From: Achatina immaculata
Lineage: Eukaryota > Mollusca > Gastropoda > Stylommatophora > Achatinidae
NCBI GenBank assembly: GCA_009760885.1
Contig: CM019717.1
Span: 46,702,866 to 46,766,865 of the forward strand
Length of the DNA stretch: 64,000 bases
Direction of reading: 5' to 3'
A program made the translations under genes and the position numbers. Of the stretch, positions 44,501-56,500 are shown piece after piece (position 1 is the first letter of the stretch; the number at the start of each line of letters is the position of its first letter). The notes beneath the pieces are model-generated. The model saw only the letters and a program-made list of their open reading frames with translations, had not been told where the DNA came from and searched no databases.

Positions 44501-47500
44501 CGAGAGGAGTCATGTTTCAGCAAGACAATGCTCCAGTTCACAAGTTGGCAGTGACAATGGCTGCCATTCGTGATTGCGGCTTCCAGCTTCTTGAAATCGT
44601 CTTGTCTTGTCCCTCCTCATTTACTGTTAGGTGTAAAGGTAAAGTGCAGTTGTCTCTCAATGGCTCGCCATTTTAGGCCTCTCATTGTATAATATGAAGT
44701 GCTTCTTGAACATCCTCCTTATTCCCTAGATTTGGCGCCTTTGGACTATTTCCTGTTTACCAGACTTAAAAAGGAGCTCAGATTTGCAAATTTGCTTCAG
44801 ATGATGACATCATTCATGCTGTAGACTACTTTCTACTGGCACAAGATGCCGACATTTACAAAGAAGGGATCCATATGCTCCAGGATCGCTGGACTAAGTG
44901 CATAAACTTGCAAGGGAACGACCAAGTGCATAAACTTGCAAGGGGACTATGTTGAGAAATAACCCAAAAAGGTTGTCCTCAATAATCCGTTGTACCTTAT
45001 GCCGAGAACTTATCAGTCACCCCTTGTAGTATTTTATTTAGAGAGATTGCATAAACATAGTAATATGACTGAAATCTGTTAATTGTATGCTGATCTATTA
45101 ATCTCCTGTCCAATCTGCAGATGATTTTGCACCAGCAGGGAGAAAGCTTGCAAGTGCAGAAGGTAATAAGATCACATTGTTGTAATAAAGCTCTTTAGAA
45201 TTTGCGTGAAGGAAGGAATGATTTGTAAATTTGTAGTTAATGAAAAAAAAACAAAACTATTAAACATTGATATTAGTTGTTTAAATGATAATTCTGAATC
45301 CTGTGAGTCTATAAATATATGAAAAGCTATGTATTGAGACAGTGAAAATGTATGTTTTCATATGTGAACATAATTTTCTTCAGAGAATAATTTCTCAGAA
45401 CCAACATTTTCGGTAAATAATATTTAATAAAACTGGTTTATTTATTCATTAAGCCATTATGGAAATGAAGAAAAAGATTTATCCAGTAGGTTTTTTAAAG
45501 TAATTTCTGATCAGACCAGATTTATTGCAAGTATTCAATGTTCATTGTAATGAATTAGAAGCTTGATTTTGAAGTTTTAGAATTTCAGAGTTTATTCAGT
45601 TGTTCAGTCATTTGGGTGTCCTTTGTGGAACTTTGCCTCCCTAACAGCTCTCTCGATTCAGATGTTACTATGCTCTTATTTTCTAAGTCCTGAGCTTATC
45701 GATTTTGTTTCTTTAACCAGCAAAATTTATCATTTTTTTTGAGTCAGTAGTTAACTTTTATCTCGCTGCTGGCTTTTAAACAGGTTTTATTTATCTATTT
45801 ATTTATTTATTTATCTTTGTAAAAAATTAAAAATAAAATAACTGTGGTCATATGGTTTTGTTCCATAGTTGGAAGTTTGTAATCTTAAATTACTTCATAT
45901 GCTAAAAATGAGCATTGCGTTATTTCTTGGTATAAAGCAATGGCAGTATTGTGTGACTGAAAAAGTTTCGGAAGGATCTGAGTAGAGTCAAGCCTCTAGT
46001 CAAATTCAGTTTTAAAAAAACAAAAAATGGTGATTTTTTAAATGCCATCTGTAGTGGGAATGTTTTAAGGTGCACACATATTGTGTGGTTTTCAGTCATT
46101 TGTTTTATCTGTCACCAGCTGTTCAGGAAGGTGACAGAATAGGTCCATTTGCTGTTGATGTGCAGCCAAAGAGAAAAGAAGAGGATGAGAAAGCAGATAA
46201 TGCAGGTATGGTCCTTCTGATGTTTTTTAATAAAAGACTAGAGTTATATGTTTAGTTTAAATATAAAAAATGTGGCCAAAACCTAAATGCATTTTCTAAA
46301 ATATAATTCATCAGCTTGTATTTGAACAAGAAGATATCTTGATTTATGCTTCAGACTAAATCCTTCTTCAGAAATGATGATTTACTTCATTTGGTTATCC
46401 AGAAAACATCACTTGATGAGGACTCGGCCTTAGATTTTGCGTTTGTTTTTGGGCATTCATCTCCTAGGAGTGGATATTTTAGCAGATATTGTCTCATGGT
46501 AGATCTTAGAATAGATCTAGTTGTGTGAGGAGTAGTACAGTTGATAGTGCCTGTCTGTCCATGCTGAAGTTTTGGGCTGGAGGTCATGTAACAGTTTGCT
46601 CCAGGTTATATGGAAATATCAGAAACACTGAAGTTGGGGCAGCTCTCTGAAATCATGATTATCAGCTTACATAAGTGAGGCATTCCAGAATAAACTATAT
46701 ATTTGCTTGAGAGGACATGAAACTGAAAATGAAATTTCATGTAAAGGAAACCAATTCATGAAAGCAGACCCAAATTCAGAATGTGAAAATGAAGAAATAA
46801 ACAACTTAAGCAAATATAGAGCATGTACATAACAGTACTTGTAGGAATTATAGTTTAAAATGATTCAAAAGAAAGGTGACACTGTATATTTTCAGTGACA
46901 TGAAACCATTCTGATTATTGTATGATTTTTGGAAGCACATGCAGCACTAGATACAGTGGAATAGCTTAGTCTTCATAGTAACATCAGGAAAGTGATAAGG
47001 CACACTTCTGTATAGTTAGCATTTGAAAACAAAAACAGCAGGAAAGGTGCTTTAGAGAGAATGACTGTAATTCAAACCACAGACTTTGATGAGACAAACA
47101 GCCACCTTTTTTTTTTTTTTGCCGTTGGAAGACAGTGCACTCACTAGTCACTCAGTCATTCACATCAGGTTTTTTTATGGATTTCTTTCCATATCTCTCT
47201 CTCTCTGAACCTTAAGTGCCAAGGGCACATGGGGCTTCCGCAAGGGTTTTCAACAAATGCCTGTCCTTTGCCTTTTTCTCCGCTCTTGCCCAGGTTAGCC
47301 CTCTTTTGCTCAACATCCTTTCTGTTGTTCTTCTTCATGTCTCTTTGGTCTACCCTTACTTTTCCCCTGTGGTGTCCATCTTAGTGCTATTTTTGGTAGT
47401 GAGTTGTCAGTCATTCGGAGCACATGTCCCAACTATCACCAGCATCTTTCCTCAGTAATTGCTGTCAGTGGCTTCATCTGCATTTCTGCCAACAAGATGT

Positions 47501-50500
47501 TACTTCTTATGATGTTTGGCCAAAATATTTTTCTAATTCTTCGTGAACATTTAGTCTGGAAAGAATTCAACTTGTTTTCTATGGTTTTGGTGATTTTCCA
47601 GCATTCACTTCCATAGAGTAGTACACTTAGAGCATTACTCTTAAATATCCTGATTTTCATCTTCGTGCTTAGTTTTTTAGATTTCTGTATAGTCTGCAGC
47701 ATTGCAAAAGTCTGGTTTGCTCTAGTAAGTCTGCTGTTGATATCCTCTGTGCTGTCTCCATTTTCTACTACTCTACTGCCAAGATATAAAATTCGTTGAC
47801 CTCCTCCACTAACTTGCTATCTACTCTGAGTACATTTCTGTTGATCACATTTTGCTTCATTAACTTTGTCTTCCTATTTTGATCTTTAGTCCTATGCTGT
47901 TTGCAATTTGGGTTAGCTTTTTATTTTATCTTGCATATCCTTGTGGCTGCTTGATAGTAGACAGATGTTGTCTGCAAAGTCAAGGTCCTCCAGCACTGTG
48001 TCAAGGGTCCATTGTAATCCTCAGCATTTATCTGATGTTGCCTCCTTCATTAACCAGTCTGCTACCAAGATAAATAATGTTGGCGATAGTACACATCCCT
48101 TCTTTATTCCCATTTGTACCTTAAAGCTGCTGGAGGTATATTCTCCACAGATCACTTTGCACTGAAAACCCTCATATAGGGCTTTGATTACATTCACTAT
48201 CTTATGGGGGAGGCCATGCCATCTTAGGATTTTCCATAGTGCATCTTTGTTGACACTGTCAAAGGCTTTCTCATAGTTTATAAACAATGCATATGTTGTG
48301 CTATGCCACTCGTTTGCCTGCTCTAATATTCTTTCTATATACTTCTTTTTCCAGATATCGATTTTTATGGTTCTGAAGTAACTGATGGTCATCTTCCATA
48401 TATTCAGTAACTCATAGCTATAAATACTTAGCTGGTCAAGTGATGTGTTTGGTGCATCAGTTTACTGCTGTGATAGCAGTTAAATGGCCAGGACATGTAT
48501 GTCTGCTTGCCAGGAGTTGCTGAACCCATGATCCTTTTTTTGCCTCATGCCCATCCTTCAAAAACTGTTGAAAACTTATCAGTGGTGGCTAATGTCAGAT
48601 GCTTTGCATTTATGATGCCAGCAAGATAAATAAAGCAGCTGCTATTATTATGTGAAGTTTATTCTTTGCTGTGAATCACCACTATGTTATTTGATTACAT
48701 AAGATTATTACAAAGTTGGTGGTAATGATTTAACAGATTATAGAATTCACCTTCAGTCATTTCTAGTTATGAAATGTACTCTTAATGTGATACCAGTAAA
48801 TTATGGTCTTGAGAGCAATACCTTGAGCAGAGTTAGAAGAGGCTAGTTCTTTCCAGGTTGTTCATTTATTTCAGAATTGCAAATTATTGAGCTAGACTTG
48901 GCATATGGAAACCTCTGCTGACTTTTAATAAGTTGTTCTCAGTGTAATTCAGCAGGTGAATTTTTCCATAAAAATTTGTTTTATCCCTTTTTACAAGGTA
49001 CTCTTCACTAATGTTCCATCTAAAATGATTTAATATCTAGTGTTGCTTTATTGTGTACACCATTACTTGTAATCTCGTATTTAACATATTTGGATGTTTT
49101 TAATCTGCCTTTTAGCTTTGGAGGCAATGATAACTAAGTTGTTGGCAAATAGTCAGAGTTTAGTGGCAGAAACTGTGAAAGCGCAGTCAGAGGCAGCTTC
49201 AAGCATTCGAAATCACGCCAGATTGCTAAAGCAAGGTTTGGACATGGAGGACGTGGGTATTTTTTTATGTGATTTTTTTTTTTTTTTAATATAGAGATGA
49301 CATTTATAAATGATCAGTTTCACATCTAAGTGTGCAGTATACAAGTATATTGGATTTTTTTTTCTTTTCAATTCTGACAAATAGATTATAGGTAAATTTG
49401 TTTAGCTTTATTGAGGAAGGTTGTTACAGAGATTGTTAATTATGAAAAAAAATTTTGTTCTGTTAGGCAGTGTTAATGAGTGTAAAATGAAAACCTTCAA
49501 TTTTATTTTCCATAATTTATTGAAGGATTTAACTTTGTTCCATAGTTGGAAGTTTGTAATCTTAAATTACTTTATGTGCTAAAAATGGGCATTGCAATGG
49601 CAATATTGTGTGAGTGTGAAAATGTTTGTGTAGGTTGTGGGAAGGATCTGAGTAAAGAGTACATGTACATACCCTAAAGCTGCTGGAGGTATGTTCTTCA
49701 CAGATCACTTTGCACTGAAAACCCTCATATAGGGCTTTGATTACATTCACTATCTTATAGGGGAGGCCATGCCATCTTAGGATTTTCCATAGTGCATCTC
49801 TGTTGACACTGTCAAAGGCTTTCTCAAAATCTATAAACAGTGCATATGTTGTGCTATGCCCCTCATTTGCCCGCTCTAATATTCTTTCCATATACTTCTT
49901 TTTCCAGATGTCAATTTGTATAGTTCTGAAGTAACTGATGGTCATCTTCCATATATTCAGTAACTCATAGCTCTAAATACTTAGCTGGTCAAGTGATGTG
50001 TTTGGTGCATCAGTTTATTGCTGTGATAATCTGCCTTTTAGCTTTGGAGGCAAGGATAATTAAGTTGTTGGCAAAAACTCTGCAGATGCAAAGCATCTGA
50101 CATTAACCACCATTGATAAGTTTATGAAGGAGGCAAAAAGGGATGATGAGGCAAAAAAGGATCATGGCTTCAGCAATTCCTGGCAAGCAGACATACATGT
50201 CCTGGCCATTTAACTGCTATCACAGCAGTAAACTGATGCACCAAACACATCACTTGACCAGCTAAATATTTAGAGCTATGAGTTACTGAATATATGGAAG
50301 ATGACCATCAGCTACTTCAGAAGCATACAGACTCCTTGGGTCATTAGTAATGATGCTGTCAACTTACATGACAGTGGGATGATGCTTAAAATTTCTACTG
50401 AAGTTTTTTTTAAGTTTCATAATTCTTCTACTTTGAGTTTGCTAATGTTTTTTAGGTGTCTGTTTCTCAGTCTTCAGTACTTGAGTTGTTTTCTTTCTTT

Positions 50501-53500
50501 TTTTTTTTTTTTTTGCATTTATGATTCAGCATTGTATTTCTTTTGTGTATCCTGAATGTTAAAGGAGAAAAGAGGAATGGATAAGCAAGACCACATAGGA
50601 AAATATAGAGCAAAGAAAGGAAATCAAGAAAAAATTGCTGAGCACCAAATCACAAAGGCTGAAAGAACAAGTCTTAAAAAACTATGCACAAAAAGACAGA
50701 GGTGAAATAATCATGCCGTCAAGATAAACGTCAATACTATGACAACCTAGCAGAAGCAGCAGAGAAAGCAGCACATGCAAGTGATATGAAAACCATATAA
50801 AAAATCACAAAGCAGATGACAGGTTACTTCAGCACAGGATGTGAGAGTGCAGTAAGGACACATAAGGGACAACTGATCAGTGGTGAAAGAGAAAAAAATT
50901 GAAAGATGGAGGGAACACTTTAATAACCTACTAAACAGAACACAAGCAGCACAAACAATGGACATACCTGAAGCAAAAACACAACTAAACATCAATACAG
51001 AACAATAACAATAAGTGAAGTAAATGAGGCAATAAAGAAGCTAAAACTAGACAGAGCACCAGGCGAAGATGAAGTGACTGCTGAGATGTTGAAAGCAGAA
51101 GAGATAGAAACATCAAAACAACTCTGCCAGATACTACAACAAATTTGGGGTCTAGAGAAAGCCCCTGAAAACTAAACTTATAGTAAAACTACCAAAGAAG
51201 GGACCTCAGAGATTGCAGGAACTGGAGAGGCATTAATCTCCTGCCACCCACCAGTAAAGTATTCTGCCACATAATCATCAACAGAATTGTACCAGTGCTT
51301 GAGGGAAAACTTTGGAAAGAGCAGGCAGGATTTAACTCTTCTCGTGCGTAGGACAAAAAGCGGACGTATGGGTACGAACGGGACTAAAAACGCGGTTCTT
51401 GGTCTGTAAGAGGGTCTAGTTGTAAAATGGAATGGAAAACAGTATTTCCATGTACTTCCGTATACTTAATATGTTTCAAAGTATAGCTAAATGAATGAAA
51501 ATTTCATAAATGCAGAGTTCTTTAGGAAAAAAGAAGTAATATGATGTTTTTAGACACTGATTGTGGCCAGCTCACCATCGGCGAGGTCTAGATCTGCACT
51601 ACTTACCATCTGAGATGTGTAGATCTACTTGTCGATCTCGTATTGTGATTTTGTGTTGCATTCTCGCTGAATGAATGTCTGAACTAACCTCCTAACTACT
51701 TCTCCAGTTGTCTAAATATGTCTAGATCTACTTGGGATACATTCAAGAGCAGTGGGGTGGTCACAGGCTATGTCCATACCCCTATCTACATCATCAAAAA
51801 GTGAAAAATTTCGGTCTTTCTCTTCCTTTTTCTCGCTCGGCATCGCTCGTAACTAGGCACTCTTTCGCCATTTTGAAAAGTGTCAATGGAATCGCTGACG
51901 AAATATGTACAATCTAAATGTTACACCGGTTGTTTTATTGAAACAAACAATTGTCACTATAATGACCATACGGTAGCTTCGGGATACCAGAAGAGTCGCT
52001 ATATCGACCATACGCACTGGAAGAGTTAAGAAAGGAAGATCATGCATAGACCACATATTTGTACAGGCAAATGAGGGGCATAGCACAACATACTTTATAG
52101 ATTTTGAGAAAGCCTTCAACACTGTCAACAGAGATGCACTGTGGAAAATTCTAAGATGGCATGGCCTCCCTCATAAGATAGTGAATGTCATCAAAGCCCT
52201 ATACGAGGATTTTCACCACAAAATGGTCTGCGGAGAACACACCTCCAACAGCTTTTGGGTACAAGCAGGAGTAAACCAGGGATGTGTATTATCACCAACA
52301 TTATTTATTTTAGCAGTAGACTGGTTAACGAAGGAGGCAACATGAGATAAACACAGAGGATTACAAAGTACAGTCGACACAGTGCTGGAGGACCTTGACT
52401 TTGCCAACGACATTTGTCTGCTGTCAAGCAGGCACAAAGATATGCAAGATAAAATAAACAAGCTAACCCAGAATGCTAACAATATAAGATTAAAGATCAA
52501 TGTAGGAAAGACAAAGTTAATGAAGCAAAATATGAACAGCAGAAATGTACTGAGAATACATAATAAGCAAGTGGAGGAGGTCAACGAATTTTATATCTTG
52601 GTAATAGAGTAGTAGAAAATGGAGACAGCACAGAGGACATCAACAGCAGACTTACTAAAGCAAACAGATATTTGCAATGCTGCAGACTATATGGAAATCT
52701 AAAAAACTAAGCGCAAAGATGAAAATCAGGATATTTAAGAGTAATGTTTTAAGTGTACTACTCTATGGAAGTGAATGCTGGAAAATCACCAAAACTATAG
52801 AAAACAAGCCAAATTCTTTCCAGACTAAATGTTTACGAAGAATCAGAATAATATTTTGGCCAAACACTGTAAGAAGTAACATCCTGTTGACAGAAATGCA
52901 GACAAGGACACTGAAAGCAATTATTGGGGAAAGACACTGGCGATGGTTGGGACATATGCTCTGGATGGCTGATGACTCACTACCAAAAGTAGCACTAAGA
53001 TGGACACCACAGGGGAACAGAAGTAAGGGTAGACCAAAGGAGACATGGAGAAGAACAGAAAGGATGTTGAGCAATAGAGGACTCACTTGGGCAAGAGTGG
53101 GAAAAAAGGTGAAGGATAGGTGTTTATGGAAAACCCTTGTGGAAGCCCCATGTGCCTTGAGCATTTAAGGTTGAGAGAGAGATATCTTGAATGTTATGTT
53201 TTATATACTTAATCAAATGTATATGTAAAACTAAAATGCCATTTTTATTACTTAATCCATGTTTTTTTGTTTTTTTTTTTTAAATCAAAAGGACACAGAA
53301 AAGGATGTATATTGGCAAAATGTAGCTTTAGCTCTGAAGGAGAAAGAGCAGGCTATGTTGAGAGCCAGTGAACGAGTTTCAGAATCCAAGTGAGTGTTTT
53401 ATTTATATATTGTTTTGAGTATAGTATTTACCTCTTGATCATTTTGGACATTTTGAATTATGTGACTGTTGGTAGATTTTTGGATGATAAGGATATCCTA

Positions 53501-56500
53501 TACATGTTTAATAAATTTTGAGTGTGGAAAGGATACTCTTTACATTTTTAATTATGGTTAGGAGTGATAAGGATATACTTTACATGAAATCAGATAGGTC
53601 CATGCAAATAGGTGCAGGTTGTCATCTCTCTCAGTTGATTGTCTTGAATCAAGTTGATTGTTGTTTTCCTGCAAAACCATGCAGTCAGGCCATCCAAGTA
53701 TTTCTGTCTTCACCACCCTGCCTTTTTTCCATTTGTCTTTCCAGTCATGGCCAGTTTTTCCAAGACCTTTGTGTCTGCTGATGTGTCAAAGAAACTTTGA
53801 TTGTCATTTTCATATGTGCGACACTAGTTTGAGATATTCCTTTGCCTGCTGTAATGCTTCTTCATTGTCTTTCTGGCTGTCATGGTATGCACATTATCCT
53901 TCTTAAGAACCACACTTTACATATTTAATCATTTTTAGGATTGGTAAGGATAACCTTTATATGTTTAATCAATTTTAGGATTGGTAAGGATAACCTTTAC
54001 ATGTTTAATCAACTTTAGGATTGGTAAGGATAACCTTTATATGTTTTAGGATTGGTAAGGATAACCTTTACATGTTTAATCAATTTTAGGATTGGTAAGG
54101 ATAACCTTTATAAGTTTTAGGATTGGTAAGGATAACCTTTATATGTTTAATCATTTTTAGGATTGGTAAGGATAACCTTTATATTTTTAATCAAATTTAG
54201 GATTGGTAAGGATAACTTTTATATGTTTTAGGATTGGTAAGGATAACCTTTATATGCTTAATCAATTATTGGTAAGGATAACCTTTATATGTTTTAGGAT
54301 TGGTAAGGATAAACTTTGTATGTTTAATCAATTTTAGGATTGGTAAGGATAACCTTTATATGTTTAATCAATTTTAGGATTAGTAAGGATAACTTTTGCA
54401 TAATTAATATATTTTGAGAGTGTACTTTTACTTGTGCACACTCCCTGTAACTGTGAGCTGTTGTTCTTTGCAGCCGATGCTGTAGAGGTGTCGAGGCACA
54501 GCATTATATTGGTGTGGGAGCAGGTTATGGTGGCTACTTTTTCAGTCCCAGAGTACAGCTAAAAAAGCAGGGGGTGTGCACTGCTTCTGTAGCAGACTTT
54601 ACCACCATGAGGACTATGGCGATCCCTGCCCCGTTACTGGGGGTACCACGGAGAGGTGGGACAGGGTCTTTGTCAGCTATGGGTCACTAACCCTGATGCT
54701 GGCATATCAGCTAATGGTCGCTGATTACCTTTTCTGGTGGCTTTACCCCCATTTTGGGAGTGATAAGGTTCTAAGGACTGTTATTGCCAGAGGTGGGGTG
54801 GAGAATTCGATCTCCACTCCAACAGCGTGTGTCTCAAACAGCCTCTGGCAGTCAAGTCCAGCTCCTGGCCTTCCCGTGGCAGAACTGTTTAAACTGACAG
54901 AGAAGGGGCGAGGGCGAATATCTGGCGCCTGAAAACCAGTTACTTAGGGTAGATGAGTGGCACGTTTGGGAGCGGTGCTCCTCCCGGCCGATGAAGAAAG
55001 GTGCAGATGGGGTTGCCGCGCAGCACCACTGCGGAAAAGGTGGTAGAAAGGATAAAGCGAAGAAGACAGTCAAATCACGGCACCTCTGGTCTGGAGGTCG
55101 GCCACGTCCTGAGTGCAGTCATATCGGATGAAATGCATGAACCGGCTTATCCCAGAGGTTAAGACACTGCTGGCGAGACTCTTCGAATGCCGCGCATGGA
55201 GTGAAGCTCTTCCCGGTCAAGGAAGAAAATGCAGAAAAGAAATAAAGGTTGTTGTACGGCGCCGATGTGAAAAGGTGGTGGAAAGGATAAAGTGAAATTT
55301 AATCATGTCCAGTAGTATCACTGCGAGAGCTACACATACCACGGCGCCTCTGCTCTAGAGGCCGGCCACGTCTGAAATACACCTACACTGGTGAAATATG
55401 CCTAAACCGGCACACACCAGGGGTGAATCTTGAAGGCTATCATGTCACAGTACCTCTGCTCTAGAGGTCGTTCACATCCCAAACACACCCATACTGGGAT
55501 AATATGCCTAAACCAGCTCAACCCAGGGGTGGAAGTCACTAGTGGCGAGGATTCGTCCTCATGGACAAAAGCTCCATCCTGGTCACAACTAGGGAGGGTA
55601 GCAGCCACAACCGCAAAATGCTGAAGTCGGAGACACTGGACCAGAGCAGTCTAGATAGGCAACCACCTCTCACCCGGTGGGGATGTTTGCGTATCCTAAT
55701 CACGCTGAGGTTTTCCGGTGAGAAAGTCCAACTCTGGACTGGATGGGCAACCACCTCTCACCCGGCGGTGATACACAGGTATCTCAAAACACGTCGAGGT
55801 TTTCCGGTGAGAAGGTCCAACTCTGGCCTGGGTGGGCTACCACCTCTCACCCAGCGGGGATGCACTGATATCCTAAACACGTCGAGGTTTTCCGGTGAGA
55901 AAGTCCAACTCTAGACTAAACTGGTGCAACGAAAACCACAGTGTCACACAATCCGCTTCAGAGACCCACCAAGAATACAGGCTAAAGCCCTGCGATACTC
56001 TGAACCTCTTGTGGTCCTCTCGGGGATCTCGTGTGGTCCTTTCCGGGACAGGAGACTACAGGACCTAACGAGGACTACAGGCGTAAATTCAGTAGGATCA
56101 CAGTGCGGTCTTGGTGGTAGAAGTGAACGAAGAAGAAGAAGAAGGGAGTGATAAGGATACTTTTTGCATGTTTAATACATTTTTGAAGTTGTTAAGCATA
56201 CCACTTATTTTTAAATAAATGTAAACTCATTCTATTTGGGTAAATTAATAGTTTTAAAATGATTTTTGTTCCTTTCATGTAGTGTTTTCATCATATGCAG
56301 TAAAAAGTTTTTTAACAGCCAAAAGAAATTGATTAAAAAAAAAAATTTCATTGTTCATGAGTTGTTATTAAGCATAAGCTCCTCCTGGTTGGAAAAATAT
56401 TTTCTGGCAACATAGAACACTGCCATTAATTGTAGCTTAAAATGTGCTGTGCAGCATAGACATTAAAATTTGAATTTTGGTGCCATTAGAACCATTTTAT

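Noticed and set aside
46346..46528. 60-codon ORF downstream of IMMT exon 7
   Set aside because: No similarity recognised and no splice sites in phase with the neighbouring IMMT exons.
55561..55914. 117-codon ORF across the A modules of the GC-rich element, also seen at 57,441 and in part at 40,482-40,778
   Set aside because: The repeated peptides shift frame from module to module, older copies are broken, and the 57.4 kb copy is a recent duplication. A coding role would need conserved synonymous bias.
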